Counted from the first letter of the stretch, positions 23,853 to 32,254 are shown. The stretch is 64,000 nucleotides of DNA from Bradyrhizobium sp. AUGA SZCCT0176 (GCF_018130145.1 NZ_JAFCMB010000008.1:62001-126000); one strand, 5' to 3'. Numbers and translations are program-made. Notes: generated by a model from the letters alone, not told the origin.

Positions 23853-25202
23853 ATGAACGAGTCGGGCCAATATCTGACCATCCGCAAAGGCGTCTGGCAC
23901 TACCAGCGGCGCGTGCCCAGCAACTTCACCCATCTCGACAAGCGCGGCATCGTCAAGCTCTCGACCAAGATCAGAGTCGCCAAGGATCGCACCGGCAGCA
24001 AAGCCAGCCGTATCGCCGCCCGCCTCAACGAGACAACGGAAGCCTACTGGCGCGGACTGTCCGAACAGAACGCGGCCGACGCCGTGCGCACCTATGACGA
24101 CGCGGTAAAACTCGCCCGCTCGCTTGGTGTGGACTACCAGACGCCGACCGAATCGGCTGCGAGGCCCTTCCACGAGGTCCGCGCGCGCGTTCAAACGGTC
24201 ATGGCCAATGGGCACATCGACGATCCAGCAAAGCGCAGAGCCATCATGGGCGGGGTTGAGAAACCCCGGATTATGCTGTCGTCGCTGTTCTCGACATACG
24301 CAACGATCCAGAGCGTTGCCATCGCTGACAAGTCGGAGCGCCAGCGGCAAAAATGGACGACGCAGTATCAGCGCGCGGCGCAAATCTTCATCGATCAGAT
24401 CGGCGACAAGCCGCTTGAAGATGTCAGTCGCGACGACGCCGTGACTTATGCGGAGTGGTGGGAACAGCGCGTTCTCATTGACGGCATCGAGATCAACACT
24501 ATGAACAAGAACCTTGGTCACCTGAGTTCGATGTTTCGCGCGGTGATCAAGCGTAACAAGTTTCGGTTTGACAATCCGTTCGCTGGCCTTCGTCAGGAAG
24601 GCGGCAAGGATGGCAGTCGGCCGCCCTTCCCGACCGAGTTCATTCGCGATGTCATTCTCGCACCGGGCGCACTCGACAAGTTGAACGGCGATGCGCGCGA
24701 TATCGTTCTCCTGATCATGGAAACCGGTGCGCGGCCGAGCGAACTTGTAAACCTGAAAACGGACCAGATCAGACTGGACGCCGTCATTCCTCATGTCCGT
24801 GTCGAGGCGCAGGAACGCGATGACGATGCACCCGGCCGCGAACTGAAAACCGTCCAGAGCAAACGTGACATCCCGCTTGTCGGCTTGGCATTGGAAGCGA
24901 TGCGCCGACATCCTGACGGGTTCGCGCGCTACTTCGACCGTGCTGATAATTTCTCGGCTGCGGCCAACAAGCATTTCAGAAAATGGAAACTGCTACCGAC
25001 TCCGAAACACACGGTCTATTCGCTTCGCCATTCGTTCAAGGATCGATTGAAGGATGTCGAGGCCCCGGAGGAAATGATTGACGAACTGATGGGCCACAAA
25101 ATCGACAAGCCGAAGTATGGTGACGGTTACGGCCTGAGGCTCAAACTAAAGAACATTCAGGCGATTGCTTTCACATCGCCACCCGTCGCCAAGGCGGCGT
25201 GA
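23853..25202 (+). CDS. Tyrosine-type site-specific recombinase (phage integrase)
   Basis: 449 residues. The N-terminal half holds a short arm/core-binding region (YLTIRKGVWHYQRRVPSNFTHLDKRGIVKLSTKI). The C-terminal catalytic domain shows METGARPSELVNLKTDQIRL (catalytic Arg), HTVYSLRHSFKDRLKDVEAPEEMIDELMGHKID (H-x-x-R-H and the second His, GHK) and a later Tyr in KYGDGYGLRLK. It catalyses recombination between the tRNA-Glu att sites. It is the first gene inside attL, the usual orientation for tRNA-targeted islands. ATG 23853 follows the 25-bp repeat directly. Confidence 0.93.
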   Translation: MNESGQYLTIRKGVWHYQRRVPSNFTHLDKRGIVKLSTKIRVAKDRTGSKASRIAARLNETTEAYWRGLSEQNAADAVRTYDDAVKLARSLGVDYQTPTESAARPFHEVRARVQTVMANGHIDDPAKRRAIMGGVEKPRIMLSSLFSTYATIQSVAIADKSERQRQKWTTQYQRAAQIFIDQIGDKPLEDVSRDDAVTYAEWWEQRVLIDGIEINTMNKNLGHLSSMFRAVIKRNKFRFDNPFAGLRQEGGKDGSRPPFPTEFIRDVILAPGALDKLNGDARDIVLLIMETGARPSELVNLKTDQIRLDAVIPHVRVEAQERDDDAPGRELKTVQSKRDIPLVGLALEAMRRHPDGFARYFDRADNFSAAANKHFRKWKLLPTPKHTVYSLRHSFKDRLKDVEAPEEMIDELMGHKIDKPKYGDGYGLRLKLKNIQAIAFTSPPVAKAA

Positions 25203-25402
25203 CCTTCCAAGATACGCCGTGCCCGCGACATCGCGTCATCGCGGGCGATCAACGCGGCGATCTCACGCTCATAGCGTTCGAGAATTGGCGCGTAGATCGG
25301 CCCATCCATCAGCATGCAATATGCGACGGCCGCCTGCTCTTGCAGGAGACTCTCTAACGTCACCTCGTCCTGATGACAGTCGCATTTTTTGCCGCTGCCC
25401 AT
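25157..25402 (-). CDS. 81-aa hypothetical protein, overlapping the integrase 3' end
   Basis: MGSGKKCDCHQDEVTLESLL then a helical region with YERYEREIAALIARD-like charged helices. The Cys-x-Cys-His near the start could bind metal. It overlaps the integrase C-terminus by 46 bp in the opposite direction, which weakens the case, yet the amino-acid composition looks coding. Start at ATG 25402 (a GTG lies 9 nt upstream). Function unknown. Confidence 0.5.
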   Translation of the reverse strand: MGSGKKCDCHQDEVTLESLLQEQAAVAYCMLMDGPIYAPILERYEREIAALIARDDAMSRARRILEGHAALATGGDVKAIA

Positions 25403-25668
25403 GACCCGCACTCACGCAACACTTACGGGATAGATTTCCATCGGGGATTCAGGCCGCCGTCAAATCGGCCTTGGGCACCCTCTCAGTTTTCCCCAAGCAC
25501 GGCGCGGTCTTCCCCGTCCATCATCATCCGGTGCTGGTGTCTAAAAGAGAACACCAAACAGCGACCATGTGTGGATAAACCGACGACGGCTGCCGCACAG
25601 GACCGGACAAATCCGAAAACCCTGACATCATCGCGCTGGGGGGAATTCTCAAACAGCGAGCCAGATCA

Positions 25669-25935
25669 ATGTCAGTTGTAACGCGTAACCTAATCCCATT
25701 GAAGGCTGCAATTCGCAAGCTTAGTTGCGGACGCACCAAGGCCTACGAGCTGATCAATGCAGGCAAGCTCATTGCCTACACGCAAGACGGTAAGACCATG
25801 GTCGATGCCGACTGCGTTGACGCCTATCAGGCTTCCCTGCCCCGGTTAATCCCTGGTGCCCGCAAGGTTGGCAAGAACAAGCCCGGCAACCCAAAAGCCG
25901 CCTCGCCTGCCGCTGATGCGGAGATCACGTCATGA
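25669..25935 (+). CDS. AlpA/excisionase-like helix-turn-helix protein
   Basis: 88 residues: LIPLKAAIRKLSCGRTKAYELINAGKLIAYTQDGKTMVDADCVDAYQASLP is the MerR/AlpA-type winged HTH used by phage excisionases and island regulators, followed by a Lys/Pro/Ala tail. In this position (second plus-strand gene after integrase) it probably directs excision or activates the island promoter. The stop overlaps the next start by ATGA. Confidence 0.75.
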   Translation: MSVVTRNLIPLKAAIRKLSCGRTKAYELINAGKLIAYTQDGKTMVDADCVDAYQASLPRLIPGARKVGKNKPGNPKAASPAADAEITS

Positions 25936-26384
25936 CATCTCCAACTTTCGTTGCCCAGTTCGCCGATGGCGTCACGACCCGCATGACTTGCCATTGCACG
26001 TCGGATCATCTCGATCTCGCGCGCGGTGTGAAGCTCTCACGGGCAGCCTACGAGTCGCGCATGGGAGAGACGTCGCCGCCAATCGTCAAGGCTTGCTTCG
26101 TCCATCCCTTCAGCGATGAGGCGATCAAGGTTTACGACCGCTCGGAACTCGAAGCTGCAAGCTCGGATTGCTGCCAGCGCCTCGCGCCTGCCGCGCCTGC
26201 ACCGGACGTTACCAGACTTCGGCTGTCGAAGGCGCTCGCGTGCGTCGATAAGGCGAGGCTCCTGCGTATGGCCGAGAACATCGAAGAGGATCGCTTCGAT
26301 GACGAGGACGCTGTCGTGGCCGAGTTAGATGCGGCCGAAGATATCCTTGCGGACCTTGATGCATTTTCGGGCGCATCAACGTGA
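25932..26384 (+). CDS. 150-aa hypothetical island protein
   Basis: Translationally coupled to the AlpA-like gene (ATGA overlap). The N-terminal half has two CxC/CxH-like elements (MTCHCTSDHLD) and a DCC; the C-terminal half is an acidic helix (ENIEEDRFDDEDAVVAELDAAEDILADLDAF). No family recognised. The acidic tail may mimic nucleic acid or contact a basic partner, which is speculation. Confidence 0.65.
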   Translation: MTSPTFVAQFADGVTTRMTCHCTSDHLDLARGVKLSRAAYESRMGETSPPIVKACFVHPFSDEAIKVYDRSELEAASSDCCQRLAPAAPAPDVTRLRLSKALACVDKARLLRMAENIEEDRFDDEDAVVAELDAAEDILADLDAFSGAST

Positions 26385-26502
26385 TTTGCCCGCGCGCCAC
26401 TTCCTGATCACGCTGACAAACGAAGCCCCGTCGCAGCGATCACTCTGCAACGGGGCGGAATTTTTCGATTCCCGCCAACCCCGACCAAGAGCAGGCGTTA
26501 AG

Positions 26503-27006
26503 ATGCGTCATAGTCCCGCTCGCGCCAAGGCGCAAGCAGCATCCGAATCCGAGGCGATCACAATTAAGCCGACGCCAAAAGCGCGGCGCAAATCGTCGAC
26601 AACCAAGCCTAGATCGACAGCGCTTGGGCCGATGTCCGAAGCGGCGCGTGCCGCGATGTACGATTGGCTCGTGTTGCAGGTTGGCAAGACACCTGATCGT
26701 CCGCCCGGCTATCACCGTATCGCGCAGGCGATGTCGCTGCATTTTGCTGACGACGACGGCAGCGCGTTCCCATCATTGGCGACGCTTGGGGCAAGCTGCG
26801 GCATGTCGAAAGGGACGGCGGTGGCGATGGCAGAATTGCTTGAAGCTGACGGCCACGTCATCGTCGTCGAGCGCGGTACGGCCGGGCGCGGGCATTCAAC
26901 GAGGTATCGGAAGTTGATGAAACCGTTGCCCGATGATGTCGCGGCGGCGCGCAGGAAGGCCCGCTTCGCCGCACACCGGAAGCGGAGAAAAGTGGTGTTT
27001 AGCTGA
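26503..27006 (+). CDS. Helix-turn-helix protein, phage replication-initiator-like; probably frameshifted at its end
   Basis: 168 residues: a basic N-tail, then AARAAMYDWLVLQVGKTPDRPPGYHRIAQAMSLHFADDDGSAFPSLATLGASCGMSKGTAVAMAELLEADGHVIV, the winged-HTH seen at the N-terminus of phage and plasmid replication proteins. The frame stops at RRKVVFS, but a +1 frame directly continues with LADALKGSVADL and a second ALKGSVADL, as in the repetitive linkers of such proteins. A frameshift near 26985-26995 (run GAGAAAAG) is therefore likely. Confidence 0.65.
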   Translation: MRHSPARAKAQAASESEAITIKPTPKARRKSSTTKPRSTALGPMSEAARAAMYDWLVLQVGKTPDRPPGYHRIAQAMSLHFADDDGSAFPSLATLGASCGMSKGTAVAMAELLEADGHVIVVERGTAGRGHSTRYRKLMKPLPDDVAAARRKARFAAHRKRRKVVFS

Positions 27007-27007
27007 C

Positions 27008-27078
27008 GCGCTAAAAGGGTCTGTGGCTGACCTTTTAGCTATCGACGACAGTGCGCTAAAAGGGTCTGTGGCTGACCT
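27008..27078. repeat. 26-bp direct repeats, 45-bp period
   Basis: GCGCTAAAAGGGTCTGTGGC followed by TGACCT at 27008-27033 and again at 27053-27078. In one frame both copies read ALKGSVADL. They may be coding repeats of a longer HTH protein or DNA iterons for the same replication-type protein. Confidence 0.75.
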
Positions 27079-27115
27079 GAACCTTTCCTTACGGAAAGAA
27101 GGAAGTAAGAGCTAG

Positions 27116-27513
27116 AGGATAGAGTCCCACCTATAATTACTAGCGAGAGCGCCGAACACGCTCTCTCGATAGAGTTATTACAGGTGATTTAAGCTGGACT
27201 CGATGGTGAGAGTCTTTCCGGTACCGCGCGCGCGAGACTTCCGCGCCACCGAGGCCAGCTCTCGGCGCCATCGGGCACAGAAACCGCAATTGCGGTATCC
27301 TGCAGTGACAAGCGCGCGAGACGGCTGTCGCCGCTCGCTTGTCGCGTGGAAAGATTTAACCATCCAGACGCGCCAGCCCTTCCAGCTCTCCGCAGCGGCA
27401 TTGCCGAATCGAAACCTGCGGCAAAGCAATTCTCACCAGAATGCGCGTCTAACGCCGCGACGGCTCGGTATCTGTCACGGTGGCGCATGCTGCACCATCG
27501 AGAACAATCCAAA
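27116..27513. other. 398-bp stretch before the capsid-like gene
   Basis: Contains an inverted repeat GAGAGCG (27145-27151) / CGCTCTC (27159-27165) and no clear gene. Several frames are open, including an in-frame 5' extension of the capsid gene to 27346, but none shows a phage protease or other recognisable domain. Confidence 0.4.
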
Positions 27514-28611
27514 ATGGGAAATCCGATCGAAAGCGCCGGGCGTATTCAGCGCGACGGCATGGCGCTGCAATTTGCGAGCTATGCCGCCGTGCTTGCATTG
27601 GCGCGCGGTGACGTGATGCAGGCGGCGGCCACCTTCGAGAAGCGCCATCCGAATTCGCGCGCGCTGGAAATGGTTCGCAAGTCTGCCGTCCTGCCGGGCA
27701 CCACCACCGACTCGGCTTGGGGCGCGCCGCTCTCGCCCCTGGCATCGCTTGGCGAGGCATTTGTCGACTACTTGCGACCGTTGACCGTGATCGGTCGGAT
27801 GACCGGATTCCGCGCCATGCCGTTCAACGTTCGCGCGCCGCGCGCCACATCCGGCAGTGCGGTGGGCTGGATCGGTCAAGGCCGGCCGATGATCGTATCC
27901 GACATGAACTTTGAGGCGATGACGTTCAAGACTTCCAAAGTCGGCGGCATCGTTGTGCTGACGAAAGAACTAGCACTCGCTGGCGACCCCGACTCGGCGC
28001 AACTGATCCGCCAAGACCTTGCGGCGGCCGTCGCACAGTTTAGCGATCACAATTTCCTCAACCCTGCGCTTGCTGAGGTTGACGACGTGTCACCGGCTTC
28101 GATCACTTACGGCTCGCCATCCGTCGTGTCGACGGGCACCACTGCCGCCGCGTTTCGCGATGATTTCCGCGCGCTCTGCAATCTGGTCACGTCGAACATG
28201 ATCGCGCCGTATCTAGTGATGAAGCCGACAACGGCCATCGCCTTGGCGAGCCTGGGCGACTCGTCCAATCTGCTGAAGAACATTTCCGCTAAAGGCGGCG
28301 ACGTCGCGGGCATCCCTGTCATTGTGTCGGCGAACACTCCGAGCGACGCAGACTCGCCGGGCGATGATCTAATTATTCTGATCGATGCCGCCGAAGTTTT
28401 CATGAACGAAGGCGGGATCGAACTCGATGCGTCCGAAAACACCATCGTTGAAATGTCGTCAGTGCCGGACTCTCCCCCGACAGCCTCGACGGTGTTGCGG
28501 TCACTCTGGCAATCGAACTTGGTTGCGCTTTTGGTGAAGCGCTACATTCGTTGGCAGCCCCGGCGTTCCGGTGCCGTCGCCTATCTGACGGGCGTCAACT
28601 ACGGCGGTTAG
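27514..28611 (+). CDS. HK97-type phage major capsid-like protein
   Basis: About 365 residues from ATG 27514 (the frame extends to 27346). Signature blocks of the HK97 fold are seen: VIGRMTGFRAMPFNVRAPRATSGSAVGWIGQGRPMIVSDMNFEAMTFKTSKVGGIVVLTKELALAGDPDSAQLIRQDLAAAVAQFSD and MKPTTAIALASLGDSSNLLKNISAKGGDVAGIPVIVSANTPSDADSPGDDLIILIDAAEVFM, ending in LVKRYIRWQPRRSGAVAYLTGVNYGG. The long N-terminal scaffold arm and a maturation protease are not evident. A capsid gene without portal or terminase fits a satellite that builds its own capsid, or a domesticated shell. Confidence 0.8.
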   Translation: MGNPIESAGRIQRDGMALQFASYAAVLALARGDVMQAAATFEKRHPNSRALEMVRKSAVLPGTTTDSAWGAPLSPLASLGEAFVDYLRPLTVIGRMTGFRAMPFNVRAPRATSGSAVGWIGQGRPMIVSDMNFEAMTFKTSKVGGIVVLTKELALAGDPDSAQLIRQDLAAAVAQFSDHNFLNPALAEVDDVSPASITYGSPSVVSTGTTAAAFRDDFRALCNLVTSNMIAPYLVMKPTTAIALASLGDSSNLLKNISAKGGDVAGIPVIVSANTPSDADSPGDDLIILIDAAEVFMNEGGIELDASENTIVEMSSVPDSPPTASTVLRSLWQSNLVALLVKRYIRWQPRRSGAVAYLTGVNYGG

Positions 28612-28614
28612 CAA

Positions 28615-28941
28615 ATGGAAAAAGTCGCGAAGCCCGAACTTAGCGCGGCGCAGCTCGCGAGGCCGCTGCGGGTCGCAGACCTAGCAGAGCTGATGGCAAC
28701 CATCGCACCGACCATCGGCGAATTCGTCGAGCGAGCGACAGCGCCGCTCCGGGCGCGCATCCTGGAATTGGAGAAAGGCGGCATTCGCTACGAAGGCACG
28801 TGGCAGGCAGCGCGCGAATATCGGCGCGGCATGATGGCGACTTACAGCGGCGGCCTTTTCCACTGCAACGCTGACTCAACACGCGACAAGCCCGGCACCT
28901 CAACGGCATGGACTTTGGCGGTCAAATCGGGAGGGCGCTGA
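28615..28941 (+). CDS. Small phage-structural-type protein with carbohydrate-binding-like C-terminus
   Basis: 108 residues. The C-terminal half GGIRYEGTWQAAREYRRGMMATYSGGLFHCNADSTRDKPGTSTAWTLAVKSGG matches the W-x(n)-Y-x-x-G-x-x-V/A-x-Y-x-G-x-L-F/W-x-C motif family found in phage tail/fibre and chitin-binding (CBM5/12-like) modules. The N-terminal half is a helix. It lies 3 bp after the capsid-like gene, suggesting a structural or adsorption role. Confidence 0.65.
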   Translation: MEKVAKPELSAAQLARPLRVADLAELMATIAPTIGEFVERATAPLRARILELEKGGIRYEGTWQAAREYRRGMMATYSGGLFHCNADSTRDKPGTSTAWTLAVKSGGR

Positions 28942-29192
28942 TGAGAACTGCCAGCGAAGCAAAGCGCAGGATCATCGAACATCTGGCCGCGCTCAACATG
29001 ACGCTTGCCGATGTCACCGACTGGCAGCTGCACATCGAGTCTGACGACGGCGGCGGCAACACGGTGTCCGTTTACTATTCGTGGCACGGCGACGGGTCAC
29101 TTTGTTCGTTTGATTGGCCGTGGGGTGCCGCAAGCTTCGATTCCGCCGGCTATGAACGCTTCTTCTCGGGCAAGCGGTTGGTGCGGCAATGA
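28941..29192 (+). CDS. 83-aa hypothetical island protein
   Basis: The start overlaps the previous stop (TGATG). MRTASEAKRRIIEHLAALNM, then DWQLHIESDDGGGNTVSVYYSWHGDGSLCSFDWPWGAAS. Acidic and aromatic-rich, probably a small alpha/beta fold. No family recognised; co-translated with the capsid-adjacent gene. Confidence 0.6.
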   Translation: MRTASEAKRRIIEHLAALNMTLADVTDWQLHIESDDGGGNTVSVYYSWHGDGSLCSFDWPWGAASFDSAGYERFFSGKRLVRQ

Positions 29193-29366
29193 CCGTGCAA
29201 GCACGAGGAATCGCTTGTAATGCGCCCGGTCCGGGGACCACGGCCACGGCTGCCAGCCCTCCCGGATCGTGCGACCGGCACCTACTCCCCGACTCTCCTC
29301 CACCACCGTAAGGCGTTAACCCGTAAGTTGTAGCGATATGGTTTAATGCCCTTTTGGGAATCAGCT

Positions 29367-30200
29367 ATGGCCAAAAAACCAACCGATTTGGACCCTAGTG
29401 ATGGGTTGATAGTTGACGAAGTTGGCGCGTGGGCCGCCGAAAAGCACGACCGGCTGAGAAAGTACATCGACGCATACAGAAGCGTCCGTGCACTGTACCT
29501 CCCGCCAAAAGGTACCGGTGGCGCTGGCTATATTGAGCTGTTCTCTGGCCCGGGCCGGTCGCGACTCAAGGGAAGCAACGAATTCATCGACGGCAGCCCC
29601 ATCGTTGCGTACAAGGCGGCGCAGCAAAGCCGTACTCGTTTCTCCGACCTTCACTTTAATGATCTCGACCCTGACAAATCGTCGGCGCTGGAAAAGCGAA
29701 TTGCCGCGCTAGGCGGTGCTGGCCATTTTTATAGTCAGGCTGCGGACGCAGTCGTGGATAAGATTGTGGATGCGCTCAACCCGACGGGATTGCACTTTGC
29801 ATTCCTCGATCCTTACAAACTCGAAGTGTTGCCATTCTCGATTATTCGCAAGCTCGCCGCGATCCCGAAAATGGATATGCTGATTCATGTTAGTGTGTTC
29901 GATCTTCAACGCAATTTGCGTCGTTATGTGGCGGAGGGAGACGTTCTCGACTCATTCATGCCGAATTGGCGTGGTTCTGTTGACGTGAATCGCACGGACC
30001 ACGGTTTGCGCACCGATCTTCTCGATTATTGGTTGGGAGAAATCAGGAAGTTGGGAACGAGTCCAGCAGAAGGCATTGAACTTGTTTCCGGGCCGGGAGG
30101 TCAGCGACTCTACTGGCTGGTGTTCGTAAGCGCGCATCCACTTGGCCGGAAGCTATGGGAAGACATCCGTAATATAAACGTCCAAACTCGACTGCTTTGA
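29367..30200 (+). CDS. tcmP: Three-Cys-motif partner protein TcmP
   Basis: 277 residues. VGAWAAEKHDRLRKYIDAYRSVRALYL, YIELFSGPGRSRL (55-67), FIDGSPIVAYKAA, HFNDLDPDKSSAL, LHFAFLDPYKLEVLPFSIIRKLA are the hallmarks of the TcmP family (TIGR04474-type), which looks like a SAM-methyltransferase-like Rossmann fold with the LFSGPG loop. The family was defined by constant pairing with Gp37/Gp68 (DUF5131) proteins, exactly as here, 7 bp apart. Its biochemical role is, to my knowledge, unknown. Confidence 0.85.
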   Translation: MAKKPTDLDPSDGLIVDEVGAWAAEKHDRLRKYIDAYRSVRALYLPPKGTGGAGYIELFSGPGRSRLKGSNEFIDGSPIVAYKAAQQSRTRFSDLHFNDLDPDKSSALEKRIAALGGAGHFYSQAADAVVDKIVDALNPTGLHFAFLDPYKLEVLPFSIIRKLAAIPKMDMLIHVSVFDLQRNLRRYVAEGDVLDSFMPNWRGSVDVNRTDHGLRTDLLDYWLGEIRKLGTSPAEGIELVSGPGGQRLYWLVFVSAHPLGRKLWEDIRNINVQTRLL

Positions 30201-30207
30201 GGCAACA

Positions 30208-30957
30208 ATGGCTGACACTTCAATCGAATGGACCGACGCGACTTGGAATCCAGTTGCTGGCTGCACTGTGGTCTCTCCGGGCTGCACGAATTGTTATGCC
30301 ATGCGGATGGCAGCACGGCTCGATGCGATGGGGATGAAGAAATATCGCGGACTGACACGCAAGAGCGGCAAGCGGGCGGTCTGGACTGGTAAGGTTAGGC
30401 TCGATCAGAAGGCGCTCGATATACCGGCGAGCTGGAAAAAGCCGCGCCGGATTTTTGTGAATTCGATGTCAGACCTGTTTCACGAAGGCGTGCCCTCAGA
30501 ATTCGTCGCCGCCGTGTGGGCATCGATGCAGGAAACGCCACAGCACACATATCAAATCCTGACGAAACGACCGGATCGGATGGCAGAGATCACCGCATCG
30601 CTGCCGGTGCTGAAAAATGTCTGGCTTGGAACAAGTGTCGAGAGTGCCGACTACCTCACGCGCATCGATGATCTGCGCAAGGTTAGGGCCGCCGTCAGAT
30701 TTATTTCGTTCGAACCCCTGCTAGGGTCAGTGGCCAAAGCCGACCTGACGGGAATCCATTGGGCGATTGTCGGAGGCGAGAGTGGTCCGCGTTCACGACC
30801 AATGGCGGAAGAATGGGTCGGCGAGATCGAGGCCGCATGCCGCAAGGCAAGAGCAGCGTTTTTCTTCAAGCAGTGGGGCGGCGTTCGCAAGAAGAGCACA
30901 GGCAGGCACTATCGCGGGCGCACGTTCGACGAGATGCCGCGAACCGTCGCGATATAG
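30208..30957 (+). CDS. Phage Gp37/Gp68 (DUF5131) three-Cys-motif protein
   Basis: 249 residues. The N-terminus IEWTDATWNPVAGCTVVSPGCTNCYA carries the three Cys (C19, C26, C29), suggestive of an Fe-S or Zn site. KKPRRIFVNSMSDLFHEGVP, YQILTKRPDRM, WLGTSVE, RFISFEPLLG, WAIVGGESGPRSRPM and FFFKQWGG complete the family. The TIM-barrel-like order of motifs recalls radical-SAM proteins, but the CxxxCxxC is altered to Cx6CxxC. Partner of TcmP immediately upstream. Confidence 0.9.
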   Translation: MADTSIEWTDATWNPVAGCTVVSPGCTNCYAMRMAARLDAMGMKKYRGLTRKSGKRAVWTGKVRLDQKALDIPASWKKPRRIFVNSMSDLFHEGVPSEFVAAVWASMQETPQHTYQILTKRPDRMAEITASLPVLKNVWLGTSVESADYLTRIDDLRKVRAAVRFISFEPLLGSVAKADLTGIHWAIVGGESGPRSRPMAEEWVGEIEAACRKARAAFFFKQWGGVRKKSTGRHYRGRTFDEMPRTVAI

Positions 30958-31007
30958 ACGGCGGAGGGTCGTCCCCAGACTCGGCCGCTTTGCCGATTAC
31001 ATGTCCG

Positions 31008-31310
31008 TCATTCGTCCCTCTTCAGTTTTCGTCGTCCCCAGTGATGCTCTTTGGCATCGGGGTTGAACTGCCGCACCTCATGACGGTGTATCGCCTTCAG
31101 CGTGGCCATGCGGGCCAAGAACATCCAGGCAGTGCCGCGTTCCGCCGCATACGTCAGCATCTCCGCTGCCGTCGTGACCGCTGGCATATCGCGCTCTGAC
31201 TTGGGGACGGTCTTGGCGAGGTAGGCGACTGCCTCACGCAGCGTGCGAAGCTGGTTGCCGTCTGGCGTCTCGATGGGTTCATCGAACTTGCGTTGCCAAC
31301 CGTCAGGCAC
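31008..31310 (-). CDS. 100-aa hypothetical island protein
   Basis: GWQRKFDEPIETPDGNQLRTLREAVAYLAKTVPKSERDMPAVTTAAEMLTYAAERGTAWMFLARMATLKAIHRH: mostly helical with a basic tail. The region LRTLREAVAYLAKTVPKSE recurs as a small conserved protein in rhizobial islands in my recollection, without assigned function. First gene of the minus-strand half of the island. Confidence 0.65.
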   Translation of the reverse strand: MPDGWQRKFDEPIETPDGNQLRTLREAVAYLAKTVPKSERDMPAVTTAAEMLTYAAERGTAWMFLARMATLKAIHRHEVRQFNPDAKEHHWGRRKLKRDE

Positions 31311-31405
31311 TGGGTGAACTTTCCCGATATGTATGTGAGCTGACGCACAGTGCTCGGTGGCGATAGGTCAGACAACGCGGTTTCCCGTGGATGGAGAGTT
31401 CAGCC

Positions 31406-31504
31406 ATGACCGAATCTGCCAAGCGACGCATAACAGTTGATGTGATAATCCTAGCGGTGGGCGCGGCAATCTTGATCGTCTCTGCCTTTGTGGGCGTACT
31501 ATAG
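31406..31504 (+). CDS. 32-aa membrane peptide
   Basis: MTESAKRRITVDV followed by one transmembrane helix (IILAVGAAILIVSAFVGVL). GGAGAG lies 8 nt before the ATG. Lies between two minus-strand island genes. Function unknown. Confidence 0.5.
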   Translation: MTESAKRRITVDVIILAVGAAILIVSAFVGVL

Positions 31505-31529
31505 CCGAAGGGTGCGGCTTTTCGCGTTC

Positions 31530-31790
31530 TCAGGCGAAAAGTTCCGCCCCGGCCGGTGTGAACTTCACGAAGGTGCCGCTCTCGTGCAGCAACAGCCAGC
31601 CGCGCGAGATCGCTAGATCAAGCCCGGCTTTGTATTCGGCCGGGGTGGCGCGCTCCAAGTACAGCATCGGCGCGTTTATCTTCTCGATGTAAATCTTTCC
31701 GTCTACCGACTCGGTCGCGTTGGCGATCTCCAGCAGCTTGCGCGCGGCCTTTTCAGGATCGGCATACGGGCGGTCGGTGCTGAGCTTCAT
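31530..31790 (-). CDS. 86-aa hypothetical island protein
   Basis: MKLSTDRPYADPEKAARKLLEIANA, then KIYIEKINAPMLYLERATPAEYKAGLDLAISRGWLLLHESGTFVKFTPAGAELFA. The C-terminal half reads like a winged-helix (two helices plus a beta wing). The start overlaps the preceding gene's stop by 4 bases. DNA-binding is a guess. Confidence 0.6.
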   Translation of the reverse strand: MKLSTDRPYADPEKAARKLLEIANATESVDGKIYIEKINAPMLYLERATPAEYKAGLDLAISRGWLLLHESGTFVKFTPAGAELFA

Positions 31791-32254
31791 GTGCGCTGCG
31801 AATCCATATGTGCATCGTGAACGTGACGGTCGGTTACCGCTATCCCGATCGTGGCGCCACAGAAACAGCGTGCCTGTCCACTGGTCGATTGCGTGGGTAA
31901 CGGCAGGCCAGCGGCATGCATAGCGTATTTCCAAGCCGTCCAGGCACGCTCGCGCCGGTACTCGATGAAGTCGGCTTGGGTGCACCGTGGCAAGTAATCT
32001 TTCCACGCGGCTTCGAAGCCAGCCCGCGCCTGTTCGAAGGTTGCAGCGTAGCCCGAGCGAGACCGTCCCCGATGTGACAGCGGATAGAAGCCGCAATCCC
32101 AGCGCCATTGCCTCGCGTGCGTCGGCAAGCCCGATTGGATTGCAATCGTGCCAACCTGAACGTCATCGTAATAGACGTGCCAAGTGTCGGAGCGTTCGGG
32201 GTGAGCGCGGCGGGTGAGTGCGGGCATGGCATATTGAAGCGCGGCCCGTGTCAT
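31787..32254 (-). CDS. 155-aa hypothetical island protein
   Basis: RSDTWHVYYDDVQVGTIAIQSGLPTHARQWRWDCGFYPLSHRGRSRSGYAATFEQARAGFEAAWKDYLPRCTQADFIEYRRERAWTAWKYAMHAAG, followed by a Cys-x-Cys (RCFCG) and HVHDAHM. The pattern of Trp and Arg suggests a small nucleic-acid-related domain; I recall similar proteins in rhizobial prophages but cannot name it. Translationally coupled to the next gene. Confidence 0.65.
   Translation of the reverse strand: MTRAALQYAMPALTRRAHPERSDTWHVYYDDVQVGTIAIQSGLPTHARQWRWDCGFYPLSHRGRSRSGYAATFEQARAGFEAAWKDYLPRCTQADFIEYRRERAWTAWKYAMHAAGLPLPTQSTSGQARCFCGATIGIAVTDRHVHDAHMDSQRT

Noticed and set aside
27203..27616. 137-codon frame overlapping the capsid-like gene start
   Set aside because: Out of frame with the capsid gene, Arg/Pro/Cys-rich, no domain; a shadow of the capsid frame.
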